From Tribonema minus (Eukaryota; Sar; Xanthophyceae; Tribonematales; Tribonemataceae): 64,000 nucleotides of DNA. The notes under the pieces were generated by a model. The model made no database searches and was not told the DNA's origin. It worked only from the letters and a program-made list of their open reading frames with translations. The position numbers and the translations under genes were made by a program. The stretch spans positions 744,001 to 808,000 of the forward strand of contig JAFCMP010000057.1 in NCBI GenBank assembly GCA_017506865.1, read 5' to 3'. This document shows, piece after piece, positions 1 through 12,420 of this stretch; positions within the stretch are counted from its first letter, which is position 1; every line of letters starts with the position of its first letter.

Positions 1-3000
1 CGCCACTCACCGGTTGGCGCCAAACGAGCCCCTGACCATGCTCACCGCCAGACTGCGGTACTCCTGATTCATGGAGTAGCGCGACGCGCCCGCCCCCCCG
101 CGCGCGCCGCCGCGCACCTCTACCATGAGCGGCAGCACGCGGAAGGGGGACGTGCCGGCCGACCAGTAGTGCGAGCACCACAGGTCCCCCTTGCAGGAGA
201 CCTCCGGGGAGTCGTCGTCGTTGAGGCCCGCCAGGAACTCGTTCATAGCCGCGGCAAGCTCAGCGAGCTCGGCGTCCGCCCACGTACGCGCCTCGCGCCC
301 GCCCTCAAAGTGCTGTGCGATCAGCTCCACCACATCGGAGGCGCCAGAGAACAGGCGCAGGTCCCTGCGCGCGGCGAGCTGCAGGCCCGTGAGGGCGCGC
401 TCCATGACAGCAGCGCTCAGCTTGCGCCAGTTGACCATGTGGGCGCGCACGTGCTCAAACCTCTCCGGCTGCGACGCGTGCTGCAGCGACATGAACAGCA
501 GGTACTCCTCGAAGTATCAGCTGGTGTCGCTGCTGCCGCTGCTGCTGCCGCTGCTGCTGCCGCTGCTGCTGCCGCCACCAGCGCTGGTGCCACCGCCGCC
601 GGTGCTGCTGCTGCCCCCGCCGCCACTAGCGGACTTGTGCGCATTATTGAAGTTGATGATCATCTGTGGCACGCTGAAGACAGCCTGCTCCTCCGCGTCC
701 CAGACAATGCTGAACTCGTCGACAAATTGGCCGGGACGGCAAAACGGGCCAATGAGCTGGTCGGCAAAATACGCCAGCAGGTCAAATATGGTAAAACTGT
801 CGCTGAGCGCACTGTTCTGGATCTTGAGCCACTTCCTGTACTCCACCGTCTCGCTAACCTTAGGGTCAGGCTGCAGGCAGCCGCGCATGTCGTCGACAAA
901 GTCGTCGAGCACTGTCATGTGTGCCCCGCTTGCCTTGAACTGGATCATCGCCCGCAGCACATCGCCCAGGCCATCTGCGAGCTCGTACGTGTCTGCGAGC
1001 ACTGGGTATACAGGCGCCGGCGGCGCAGCCGCAGCGCCAGCGGCAGCCGCATCGGCGCCGGCGCCCTCAGGGTCAAACTGGCTGTGCCCGGCGACAGCAC
1101 CGGCGGTGCGTACAATAGCCTGAGCGCCGCGCGGGCGCTTTGTCGCGGGCTCAAACGACACTTCGAAGTTGGCGTCAACGAGCGGCGCTGCCTTCTTGGG
1201 GCCGATGGTCTTGGGCTGCGCGTAGCGGATGTTGGCGCACGCGGAGTAGGCGGCGCACAGCGCCTCCTTCAGGTTGGCGCCACGCTGCAGGTGCGCCACG
1301 AGCTCCGCCATGAGGTGCGGGTGCGCGGAGACGCTGTCGTAGTCGTGCGCGTGGGTGAGCACTGTCACGCGCGGCGTGCCGTCCGCCGTCACAAAGCCGT
1401 TGCGGCGCAGCACCTCGAGCTGCTCGCCGCACACGCGCCCGAAGGCTTGCACGACAATGGAGATCGACAGAGCGTTGGTGACGGAGAGCGTGAGGTGGGT
1501 GCCGACGCGCCGGCTGCTGCGGATGCTGTAGAGGCGCATGTACTGGCGGTAGCAGTACACAACGAGCGGCGCCTCCAGGTGCGTCTGGTCGATTTGCTCC
1601 AGCACCTCCCCGATGGTCTGCTGTGGCAGAAGAGGCAGCTTGGAAAGGCGGCGCGCCGCGTTTACTACGCGCTCCTGCTCCGTCACCATGACCCAGGCAT
1701 GCCCGGGCAGTTTGTACCTGCGCGCGGTTAAGGTTGAGGTATGGGTCCGCCAGATGCTGATCAACTAGATAGTCACATCACTATGATAATCTTGGTACCG
1801 ATGTGAGTTGTTGCACCAGAACAAATATGTGACCAACTCAGGTTTTCACTCTGCAAAGATCCTGCACAATATCTACTGCACAACCATATACACTTCATTA
1901 CAAAATTAGACTTATCATATAAATGCTTGAGAATGAGGCATACTTCTAAGACAGATTAGACTTATCATAAAAATGCTTGAGAATGAGGCATACATCTAAG
2001 ACAGCAGACCATCAGTTACTCAACGACTACAATGCCTCTTGAAAAATAAAACGAGGCAGAATATTGTATGGTGGTGACAACAATGCTGGGGGAGGCAGCT
2101 ATGATGTCACCCTTGCCGGCATGAGTGCACGACACTCAATTCATACTGCCAATCTGCTGAACATGTACCAACACTGCCGAAACAATGAAATTGTAGAGTG
2201 AGTTTGTAACCTGCCTTGACCAAGCTAGGGCTGCTTGAATTTTGTGTTTGACTGCAGCATGCTAAATCTTCTTTGAAGCTTATTTGGCCAGAAGCACCCC
2301 CCTCTGCCAGTGCCCACGTCACTGACAGGATGGCAGGGACTGAAGGCATCAACTGGTGCACACCCCCCAAAGGTCTGATGTATGCTTTGCTGAGACTGCA
2401 TATTTTATCCTAGGATCCGCTACCATGGTGCACACATATGGCATACTAAAAAATGGCGTCTCACATAATTCATGTGCACAAACAACGATTCAGAAGTAAG
2501 GCTGTCGCAGCACCAGGCCGCCGTTTCACTGACACCAAACAGCTTCGCCCCCATGCCAGGTTCTCTGAGTGTATTACATGAGAACAGGCAACCCTTATTG
2601 TTGCCAGCAATAATCACTGAACACAAAGCAAGTTATTAACTTGCTCTATGTATTGACATGTATAATTTTTGCGGGTGGGTGAAAGAAGCACACACACACA
2701 CTTGTTGAAGTACGCATTATGGTCTGGTATTTATAAAGGCTCCAGGGGACGCTTGCGTGTCCTGCATTCCCGGGGCTTCCTCATGTGCAGCACATGATGA
2801 ATTGCTTATAGTTCTGAGTAATGGCAACTATCACCCACCAAGTAAGCAATTACTCGTGAGTAATGATCAGAAGGTATACTTATTCATGACTGATGATTGG
2901 AAGATAAGTATATGGTTGCAAGATGATTGCCTGTGAATTATGAAGTGCGCACTGTGGCACTAAATTTCAAGGTCTGCCCGGCAGCCATCTGCTCCCAAGG

Positions 3001-6000
3001 CCTTGATGAAAAGTAGCATCGACACCAAGTTTCAAGCGCATGCTGCCGACTGGCAGGCTTGGAAATCTAGACTTGACAGGGCCGATTGTAATGGAGCCTT
3101 CAGTGAAATCTGATGGATATAGAGGAACAAAGCATGGCCACTGGCAGGTCCGATATGCATATCACTCACGTATGGCACAAATGCTTTGACAGGGTCGCTT
3201 GCACTGTATGGCATCATCCTTGTTTCCAGGAAAGCGGAATCCCGGAAGAAGCTTGATCCATGCCTAGCACAGTCGTTGCTCTGTCCTACATCAAGCTTGC
3301 TGAGCCTCGCTTCTTTGCAGCAAGGTTTGCAATTATGCATGGCTGCTGCCCCTGTCTTGAACGTATAATGTACATTGATGTGCAGCGTTTTGGGTCACTC
3401 ACCCGATGCCCTTGCCCAGCAAGACCATGACCACGGCGTGCGGGTACTTCTTTGCGGAGCGGTTGGCCAGGTCCATGTTGCTCTCTGTCGTGTACTGGCG
3501 GCTGTTGACCATGACGATGTGCAGCGAGCGCGGCCTCCCCATGGCATCGCTCATCATGAGGTCAATGCTGGGGGATGTGAACTTCGTCTTGACCGTCAGC
3601 TCGCCCGGCCGCAAGAACACGTCAAAGCCACGCTCGTCCTGCAGCGGCGCCATGTTGTCAATGCCTGCATACGTGCTGCCAGGCGTGGTGATGATGATGT
3701 CCTCGGCGGTGACGTGCTCACGGCCCTTTGCGGCCAGCAGCACTGGCAGCAGCGTCGCAGAGACGGAGAGCTTGACGAGCGGCGGTGTCTCGCTGTCGAA
3801 GAGCAGGTCCAGCTCTGCCTCCACCTGGCAATGCGGTGTGAGCGGAAGGTGCGGCCTCAGGTGCAGCCACAAATGGTATTTCGTCATACTTCTGAATGCT
3901 GCAAGGCCCTGTGCCTGCAGGCACTGATATGCTTAAAAGTCGACACATTCAGCTGAGGTGCAACACTACGTCAGGGGTGATTGTGACTGACGGTGTTGTC
4001 ATTGCTTCTGTTGAATGCAGTATCATGATACTTCTAAGTATACTTCAGTACCTACAAGTATGTGGGCTATACACACTGACATAAAAGTTCACAAGAAGGG
4101 CAAAGGCGTCGTCAGCAAGCAGCACCTATCATGTTGGTGGTCACATCTGGGCCCTTGGTGCTTCTTCGCATTCTCACGCGCGATGATCCCGCCAGCCGCT
4201 TACCTGTGTGGTACTCTCTGCCGTGCGGATCATGCCGTCGGCCTCGTCCAGCGTGACAGCGTAGCCAAGCCCAAGGCGACCGTTTGCCACGCCACCGCTG
4301 TTGTCGCCGCCGCCGGCGCCGCCGTACCTCTGCTGCTGAATGGCGGCCGCTTCCTCGCGCTGCAACATGTGATCGAGTAGCGGCAGGCGCGCCTTCTGCA
4401 CCTGGGCCTTGGTGTCGGACCGCACAATGCAGCCGTTGGAAGCGATGCAGTCCAGCAGTGCCTGGCGCGCCGCAATGCCGCGGCCATTGCCGGCGATGAA
4501 CTTGACGCAGAGGCCTCCCCAGCCCCACAGCTGTGACACCTGCATGGGTGGCGTACGCATGCGTATGCAGTGTTGCTTGAGCAGTGCAGCAATGACAGTG
4601 GACTCACACATGGAAAGGAGCAATTTGAAGAAGCAGAGCATATATGCAGAGGCTGTGCTGGGTACAGCATGGACATGATGGTGCTGAGGGGGCGTTCATA
4701 CAAAGTCGCTCTTGATCAAAACCGAATCAAAAAGATTTTGAGCTCTAGGTGACAAGGGATGGTTAGCCGCGAGTGCCGTCCACCAATAACCGTGGTCGCC
4801 GCTGCTGCAGTCATTGGCCATGAGTCAAACAGTGCCACCGTATCCACCAGTCAAAAAGACTTTTGTGTGCAAGCTTTTTAGCGTTCGAGGCATGGGTGTT
4901 CAGTATGGACAGGTCTCATGTGTTCGGTAGGCCAGCTCCAGCCGGCAGCCCAACACAGAGGTTCAGCAGCTAGTGACAGCGCTCTTGAATGCGCGTAGTG
5001 CAGAGTCGCTCTTGATATTGCACAGGCACAATAAATCCATTCTAGAGGTGCACGTATGCTTCCTTGATCAAGAATTTACAACTAAAACTTCCAATCCATC
5101 AGCTTTGCTGCTATGACTGTGGGCCTCTCACAGACACCCTTGCAAAAGAAGCATCACGCTGGCAGCAGCACTCAGCAGTGGCAGTGCCTCAGATTCACCA
5201 CAAGGTCTCATGCACAGTCATCGCAGCTTTTGGCAACCCCCTACCTGTGCCACCATTTCGTTGATCTTCTTGTGCAGGTCATTGCGGCCGCGCACCGTGG
5301 ACGTGATAAGGATGTGGGGCACGCCAAGCGCGTGTGTGAGCAGCGTGTGCACGAGCTTGAGGGGCGTCTTGCGGCTCTGCGTGTGCCCGCCCGAAACACT
5401 TGGCGCGTGGTCGTGGCACCCGGCGAACCCTGCCGCAGCGCTCCCGTCACGTGGTATCGATCGTACAGCTTGCGAGTGACGTCCAGAACGTTGAACCGAC
5501 AGATGCTGACCAGCCCTGTCTTGATGAGAGCCTCAATGATGCGGCCCACGATGACGCAGCGCCCGCTGACAGGGTCTTTCGCTGCGTCGATACGAAGTTG
5601 ACCTACGTCTATGTCAGTCCCTGCGCGAGCGCCTTCATTGCCTTGACTGCTATCGACTTCGTCGTCTTCATCATCAACCTCGTTGTCGGCCTCGGTCTCC
5701 GCTTGCTCCTCACGTCCGATCGCATCATCCGCAGCGTCGTACACGGCTGTCTCGTCCCTGTCCACCGCGCCGTTGTCTCCATCATGGCCTCCGCTGTTGT
5801 CATTGCCGGTGTCAACATGCATAACGGCCACTTCCGACTTGTGCTCCTCAAAGCCCTCATCTGGCCTGCCTTGACCGCCCCTTGACACGAGCCAGACCTG
5901 CCTGAGGGCGTCATCTCTTGCTGCCCTCAACGAGGCCATGGACCTCTCGTGTTCCGTGAGTTGAGAGCGCAGCTGCTGTGTCTCCGCAGCAGCTTTTCTC

Positions 6001-6107
6001 AGGCGCTGGTTCTCCTGCAGCAGATACTGCAGCACCGTGAGCCCCGCCGCTGCGGCGGCCCGCTCCACATCTACATCCATGATTGAGGCGACGCAGCGGA
6101 CCTCCAT
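1..6107 (-). CDS. Superfamily-2 helicase-like gene, 3' end beyond left edge, with several lesions
   Basis: Four exons are visible: 6107-5245, 4539-4204, 3824-3403 and 1717-11, the last ending in a GTGAGT donor at 10-5, so the C-terminus lies outside the window. Junction phases agree (0, 0, 2). The N-terminus is a short coiled coil followed by an acidic linker. Later motifs suggest an SF2 helicase: P-loop-like GHTQSRKT, a DEAD-type LDEAD in exon 2, a conserved VMVLLGKGI stretch in exon 3, and a motif-VI-like QAFGRVCG in exon 4. I infer the family from these motifs only. Lesions: a one-base frame change at about 5412-5445 just before the P-loop; Arg where the P-loop Gly is expected; and an in-frame TGA at 517-519 after a Gly/Ser linker, beyond which the same frame stays open for about 165 codons. 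It could be a pseudogene or carry assembly errors. Start at 6107 or 6080 (both ATG). Confidence 0.55.
1905..2004. repeat. 50-bp tandem duplication in a helicase-gene intron
   Basis: Two adjacent 50-bp copies (1905-1954 and 1955-2004) differ at about two positions and lie in the intron between exons 3 and 4 of the helicase-like gene. Confidence 0.9.
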
Positions 6108-6798
6108 GCCTGTCGAGTGTCGACCAGTTGTGAAAATTGTGCATAGCGTGCGAGAAAACCTCTTGATACGTTTGATGGGTCATGATTATGACCTAGCGCG
6201 ATTGATTTTGATTTTTTGATGTTTTGCACTTCAAGTTGATGTTGAAGGGCGGCGAAGAAAAGTGATGTCGATGCATGATGGCAGGGGCCTGCGATAGGGC
6301 CTTGTAGTTTCAAACCTCTCCTCATCACGAACACGCCGAGGTGCCGTGAAAGCTCGTACCAGAGCTCGCCGCCAGGCTTTAGTGCTACCCAGCCGCCCCC
6401 AGGTGACTGGGCTGAGCAGCACTTTTTTTTTCAGTGATGCTGTGGCCCAGCAAGATGCCTCAGGTCATGTTCTCAAGTGGCACATATTTTCTTTGCCAAG
6501 TGTGGCACGCCTCAGTCAGTGGGGGGCGCTGGCAGCGCGCACAGTCACGTGTAAAGGGCCTCAGATCGGTGCCAGGCAAGATTGATCCATGTATTAAAAC
6601 TTATGTAGAAGTATACGGCTGGTTCGACCGATCAGAAATGCACAAGCACTCGCAATCACAACAGAGGTGCAAGATTGCACATCAGCCATAGCCTGTCAGA
6701 GTCTTTTTTAAACGGACTGTATTAGCACTTGCGGCGCCCGCTTTCACAATGTGCACTGCCATCTGAGACAGCGGTATTAGATTCTCCGCGCACCGCAG
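6108..6798. other. Gene-free stretch upstream of the helicase-like gene
   Basis: I see no supportable gene here. The stretch contains a T9 run at 6422-6430 and presumably the promoter of the minus-strand helicase-like gene, but no recognisable core element. Confidence 0.5.
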
Positions 6799-6930
6799 AT
6801 GCAGGTGGGGGCGGAGCTGCCAGTGGAGTTTCTCTTCAACAGCGAAGCACCGCCACTCGTCATCTTCTCTGTCTCGCCTGCTGCACCTGCCGGTGCTGCT
6901 GGCAGCGCACGGCCGCGAGCGCATTCTCCA
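6799..6930 (+). pseudogene. Decayed inverted copy of helicase-like exon 3
   Basis: Reading plus, residues such as AELPVEFLFNSEAPPLV parallel AELDLLFDSETPPLV at the start of exon 3 of the minus-strand helicase-like gene (3824 downward). After a frame change, LLHLPVLLAAHGRERI parallels the next exon-3 segment TLLPVLLAAKGREHV. Both copies are preceded by a GCAG acceptor-like end (here ATGCAG). The similarity stops after about 130 bp. This is a diverged duplicate exon fragment in opposite orientation, from a paralogous gene or a local inverted duplication. Confidence 0.75.
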
Positions 6931-7450
6931 GGGACCTCATCATTGCCCTTACTGATGCACATAATGCATCATCATGTACAAAAAAATTACATGACTATTG
7001 TGGGGAGGAGCGTGGGATCCATGCTCAGCTATGCAAGCCAGCTATACAGATTTGCGTATGAAAAAAGTGGCGAATGCCAAAGTGAGCTCCTGTCCAATTA
7101 ACATGATAATGCGGTCAGAGCAGGCAGCAAACTACCAACGACGCACAAGGCAACTAAGAGCAGCAGTTTACAATGATGGTTGTAAGGGCCGTTCAATCAG
7201 TAAAGTCTTGCTTTAAATATTTTGAGATGACAACAGCTGACTTTAAGTGTAGCCGGTAGCACCAACCTTCTATCGGTGGGCCACATGGGGGCCTGCCATG
7301 GCTCAACGATGGATCAACCTGAATGTGTACATTGATGACATGTGTTGCAGCTAAAAAAAGTTATATTGGACTCTCCACCAATGTATTGCTTTATGAGACA
7401 GCTTGCTTTGTGAACAAGATTAATAACGCAGGCCACCGAGCGAAACGCGT
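6931..7450. other. Gene-free stretch
   Basis: No coding or RNA feature could be supported; only short chance ORFs are present. Confidence 0.5.
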
Positions 7451-9180
7451 TTACTTGCTGCTGGCTCTCATGTAGAGGCGCTGCGTTGCCCACTTGGCCG
7501 GCGATCCCTGATGCTTGGTGTGGAGGTGAGCGTAGAGCGCACTGCGCAGCGGGTGCCCACGGTCATAGGCACACAACCTGGGCGTGGGGACGCAAAAAGA
7601 GCCAGAAGGAGTGCGTTTTGTTTTGGATTACACCTCCATGGCTGCTGGCCTGTTGTGCGCATAGAGAAAAGCCACTTGCGCACAAGCGGCTCAAGGTTGT
7701 TGAGTTGCGAGACTGCGCGTGAAGATGGACAACTGCCGAAATGTCACAAGCATGTTCATGCCGGGCACCAGCAAAGCATGTTTCAGCAGACGTGCATAGT
7801 ACGGCAATGGAATGACAAGTGCTCAGGGCTATTCCTGGTTCCTTGTGAAGCAGAATCACGTTGGAGCAGTACATGCATACATTTATGAACATAAATTTGA
7901 TGGTAGGACGCCCTCTGGACCGTTCTGAAAAGAAGCATGGGTACTGTACTTCCTTTTCTTCAACAACAGCCCGCGACCCTCTTTAGACTGCTTCAGGTGC
8001 TGCAAGCAGCTGGGCTCCAACGGCCGTTGTGATGATGGTGGACATCAAAATGAGAGATTCGCCTGCTGGCTGTCCAGGAAAAAAGCACACGTGGCTGCCT
8101 CCATGCTTCTGCTTGAGTGCATTTGTTTATGGTCCATGACATGACCAGTAGATTTAGCGACACGCGCAGTAGGACCAGCACCGGCATGTGCTGAAGGCAG
8201 CCATGGATCAATCATGATGCATTGATCTGACACTTGTTGACTTGATATTACTGTTTAGTTATTTTAGAATACCTTGTAGGCATTGCCCTCTCCGTCCTTC
8301 CGATTATGTGCGATGGCGTGCTAGTGGCCTGATCAGTATGACAGCAGTAACACGAGCAGCATATGTATGTTGAGATCCAACATCCGCACTGCATCTAGAC
8401 GGGGCCTTTCTCCGATGAATTATAGGGCAACATGCAGCCCATAGGATCGCTACGGTTGGCACACACAAGTACATGGCCGAGAGCTATCATTTTGGCTGCG
8501 CAAACCCTAGGATCAGTGCTCAGCAGCACCCCCCCGATGGAAATATATAGAAACCCCACTTTAAAATACACCCCTATTTTTCAGGTGCTACTAGGCTTGC
8601 AATCATGCATTGGGCATTGCTTGTGCTGACAATCAGTTCAAAATATCTAAACTTCAACGTATGCAAACTGCATTGCAGGTGCTCGCTGGTTAACGCTCTG
8701 AAGGATGAGTTTGATTAGATCGTGCATCACTGACTGTCACGGCGACTGAAGCGCCTCTTATTGCCGAGGCATGCAAAGCGCACTTTTCATGACATTCAGG
8801 CATCAGTTGGATGGACGTCAAGCTCACCTGGGGTCCTAGCCGAATTGCGGATGTTCCATGGGCGCTGCTGCCTGCAAGCACACCGCTGTATTGCCGTTGG
8901 TCTTGTGGAGATGTGCTGGCACTGTCAGGGATTGGTGACCTGCAGTAGGCGGCAAGAAGGAAACTGTTACACACCGCGGCAATGCGTGTAATCCAATGTA
9001 CCTTATGTGAACATGTAGAAATAGTACTCCTACAATACTTCTATATGAATTGTACATATCCATGGGCAAGTAAACCAGGTTCCACGTGAAGTCAATGCGC
9101 AAGGAGGTGTTCCCCGATGCCATTAAATTTTGAACATAGGCTGAAAACAAAGTATTTCTCGCTTCCACCATTGTTGTCTG

Positions 9181-9219
<39 letters not shown>

Positions 9220-11593
9220 GCGCGCGCTCACCTCAAGCGTGGGCTAGCCGAACCCGCACAATTCCTCTGCCATGCCTGCCGCCTTTCCGCCTCCGTAAGG
9301 CCACAGCCGCTACTCTGAGCTGGTCGATCGCAGCAGCCCCTGCCCAGCACACGCGCGCCTGCTGCGCTTCGACCACGGTGCCCTAAGCCGTGAGCACTGT
9401 CGTGTAGGCCTGGCGCTGGGCGCTGCGGGTCTCGCTCGCCGCCACTTGCGTGAAGTGTCGAGCACTGCTGCAACAAGTCGCTTGCACGCAGTGGTGATGC
9501 TCCGGCAGTCCAGCCGCCGGCATGGTGCTCGTGCCTGCGCAGCTGGTGATCAGGCCTCAGCCGCGTGGCTTCCTGCGCCTGCATGTGATTGACTGGCGTG
9601 ACGGCATGCTGACTCCAATATACGACGCCAACAGAGGTGGCGCTCGTGCCGCCGCCGCCGCCACCTCGTCCGCAGTCTCCACCGCCGCCGCAGACAGCGA
9701 TGCTGCCACCTCCACTGTTGCTGCTGCCGGGGGTGACTGCCGCGCTGCTATCAGTGCTGATATCACGGAAGCCAGCGCCGCCCTTTGTCGTGCGCTCATG
9801 CACTGTCTGCAGCTGAGCAGATGCATGGTGACGAGCGGGGCTGGAGCTGCCGTGTGCAGCATTTGCAACAGTCGCAGCTGCTGCTGCCGCTGCGGTTGCA
9901 CCAGAAGGCACGGTAACGGCGGCGCGAGGAGAGGTGGCGGCGATGAGCTGAGCACTGCTGTAGCCGTAGCCGATCAGAATGTTGCCGCCAACGTGAAGGT
10001 CGCCATAGACGGAGACTGTGCCACTGGCGATCAGGTCGCCTTCGACCGTCAAGCTGCTGGGCTCCAGCCACGTTGGCAGGCGTGCCAATTCATGTTGTGC
10101 GCTCTCGCTGGTGTTGAATGCGGGTGGCGGCAGCTTGAGGTAATCGAGAGCTGCGATATCAAAGGGAGCTTTCCCAGCTGGCGCGCTCGATGTGGATACG
10201 TCGCAGGGGGTTGCAGGTGCACCACTGGCTGCTGCGCGTGATGTCGCTACACAGGAGCGTGCATGCGGGTTGTCTGCGCCTGTGCGACATGCTGTGGGGC
10301 TGTGACTCCACGCATCGCACGCGACAAAGGGCGACTTGACATTGCTTGGGTCACTGCCGCATGTGCTGCCTGCTGTGATGCCGTTGTGGCCAGTATTGCT
10401 GCTGCTGTTGTGGCTGCGCCCGGCGCTGCTGCCTCTGCAGCATCCCTCTCCTCTGCTTCCACAGCCACCGCCAGTGTGACCGCCACCGGCGCCAGCGGGG
10501 CCGTTGCTGCCGCCATTGCCGGTGCTGCAGCTACCCACCGTGCTCCTGTTGTCACAGCCGATGGTGCCGCCGCTGTTGCCCAGGTGTACAATGCTGACTG
10601 CAGCATTGCGAGGGGCAGAAGCCGTTGTTGCTGGCGCTGCTACACTCCTTGCTGGCGCTTGGTCGCTTTCGCTGGAACTCTGCGTAAGTGGCGCTGAATG
10701 GAGTGCACTGGCTGCTGATGGCCAAACGTCCTTAGCACGGGTAACCGCTGGCGTGGCTGCGAAGTTGCTGCCTTCACTCCCAGCCATGGCGCTGCCTCGG
10801 GCATAATCACCAGCATTCTCTTCAGCTGAGCAGTGTTGCCGGCCATCAGCTGCTGCAACTGACGCATGTCCTGTTGCGTGCATGCTCGACAACGGGTTCA
10901 TGTGCGCAGCGTATGTCTCACACACGCCGACGCAACCGCTTCCGTCACCAGCGCTGCAGTCGCTTGAGGAGCAGATGCGGTGCGGCTGCGCTGACACTGT
11001 AAGCTTTGGGCCGTCCTGCAAGTGCACTTGCCCGTGTCTACCGGGCTTGTGAGCAGTGTGCAGCATGCCATGCTCGTGATCCTGAGTGTATGGTGTGTCG
11101 TAGCTGTCGCCGCCCCAGCAGTACTGCGGCACCGCCATGTCGGGAGTCGCTGGCTCCTCCAGTTCCCCCCCCGTTGCTGCTGCCATGTGGTCCTGACGTT
11201 TTCTGGCGTATATGATGACATCGGCGGCGTCATCTGTGTCTGAGCGCTGCAGCGGCGCATCGCTCGCGATGTAAGCATGCACCTTGGTTGACGCTCGTTC
11301 GCCAGCGACTGCGGCATGCACAGATCTGCTGCTCCAATTATTGGAATGAAGGCTGATGTGCTGCTGTGGCTTTCTGCTGCGGTGATACCAGTATTGATTT
11401 GAAGGGCAGAAGTGGCTGCTGTCAGAAGGTGTCGAAGCGTCTGATGCTGAGCTGTCGCTAACATTGTACGCGCTGCTTGTGCACTCAGCTCCCTTGGGTG
11501 TCAAGACCCGATGCTCTGAGGTCAAAGTATTTGTATCTGGATCACGCTTGCGCTGCTGCTGCTGATGCTGCTGCTGCTGCTGCTGCTGATGCA

Positions 11594-11634
<41 letters not shown>

Positions 11635-12331
11635 GGCCGCCGGCGTGGGTGCTGCTGGTGTTGGTGCTGTTGCTGCTGATGCTGCGGGCGCTGATGACGG
11701 TGGTGCTCTTGCAGCCACCGCTGCTGCAGCAACAGCGCAAGTCCACACGAGTATGTAAAGCAGTCGCAATCGAGTAGACAGCTGCGTAAGGCTGTAATTG
11801 TGTAGTTTTAGGATGAGATACAGGTGCAACCTGAACGAGTCTTTGAGCCGCACAGCCCTGCAGATTTGCGCATATCAAACCCGGATTGTCACAACGCCGT
11901 GGCACACATGGCTCTTTTCCGTCTTCAAGGCAATTGCACTTGCATCTTCGTACCTGCTCTGTAGCCTCATATGCCGCAGGCCGTTGCCTGACCCTGCTTT
12001 TACTGTCTAAAATAGACTGGTCGCGAATAAACCACAGCGCCGCCGTAGTGGACGTGCAGTGTCGCGGAGCCCGTCGCTCTGCAGCTGTGAAATGAGTAGT
12101 GGCCTGCTGCTGCAGCCCGTGACGTTGCGACTGCTGAAGCGCCCTTGGCCGGTGTGCTACCGCCTGTCTAAGGGCTGCCTGCTTGTGCGCTGCGTCCACC
12201 GCCAGGAGATACTTGAGCCTGCCCAGCTCCTGCTCGTTCCAACAGGCCTGCGCTGCCTGGTCCAGCACAGCCAGAGCTTCGAGTGATGAGCAAATGGAGG
12301 GCTGGCACGGTGTGCGACCGTGCGGTGGCAT
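7451..12331 (-). CDS. Gln-rich low-complexity protein with a bactofilin-like motif, unknown function
   Basis: The core exon runs from about 11735 to 9232 and is open for over 830 codons. It begins with long Gln runs encoded by CAG repeats, passes through Ser/Gly/Ala-rich sequence, and near residue 570-610 has VEGDLIASGTVSVYGDLHVG, which resembles the repeating beta-helix of bactofilins and phage tail proteins. Its GAG/GTGAGC donor (phase 2) joins in frame to an exon at 8939-8828 (acceptor CTGCAG, donor GTGAGC), which supports the frame. A likely 5' exon starts at ATG 12331 (MPPHGRTPC) and runs to about 12000; its junction is unresolved. A likely terminal exon at 7577-7451 encodes an ALYAHLHTKHQGSPAKW stretch and ends in TAA; at least one exon between it and 8828 is missing from my model, and it may belong to another gene. 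Function unknown. Confidence 0.5.
9184..9226. repeat. (CA)n/(CG)n microsatellite at a 5' splice site
   Basis: A pure CA tract followed by CG repeats. Read on the gene strand, it begins directly after the GTGAGC donor of the Gln-rich gene, giving GTGAGCGCGCG then (TG)n. Confidence 0.9.
11553..11640. repeat. CAG/CTG trinucleotide tract (poly-Gln coding)
   Basis: Nearly uninterrupted CTG triplets on the plus strand, read as Gln runs by the minus-strand gene. Similar, shorter triplet tracts code Gly/Ser runs at 530-620. Confidence 0.9.
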
Positions 12332-12420
12332 CGTCGCAACATCCTCAAAGTGGTGCGCATGAACCAGCTGGCTCCAGACTGACAGTTACAGGATTCTGAA
12401 GTTGAAGTTCACCTAAAGTC
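12332..12420. promoter_or_regulatory. Probable bidirectional promoter
   Basis: Only about 90 bp separate the probable start of the minus-strand Gln-rich gene (12331) from the start of the plus-strand GPR89 homologue (12421). Both promoters must overlap here or in the neighbouring coding DNA. No TATA box is evident. Confidence 0.4.

Noticed and set aside
169-1731. 520-codon plus ORF over the helicase-like gene
   Set aside because: It is the antisense shadow of exon 4, whose minus reading carries the helicase-like motifs and correct splice phases.
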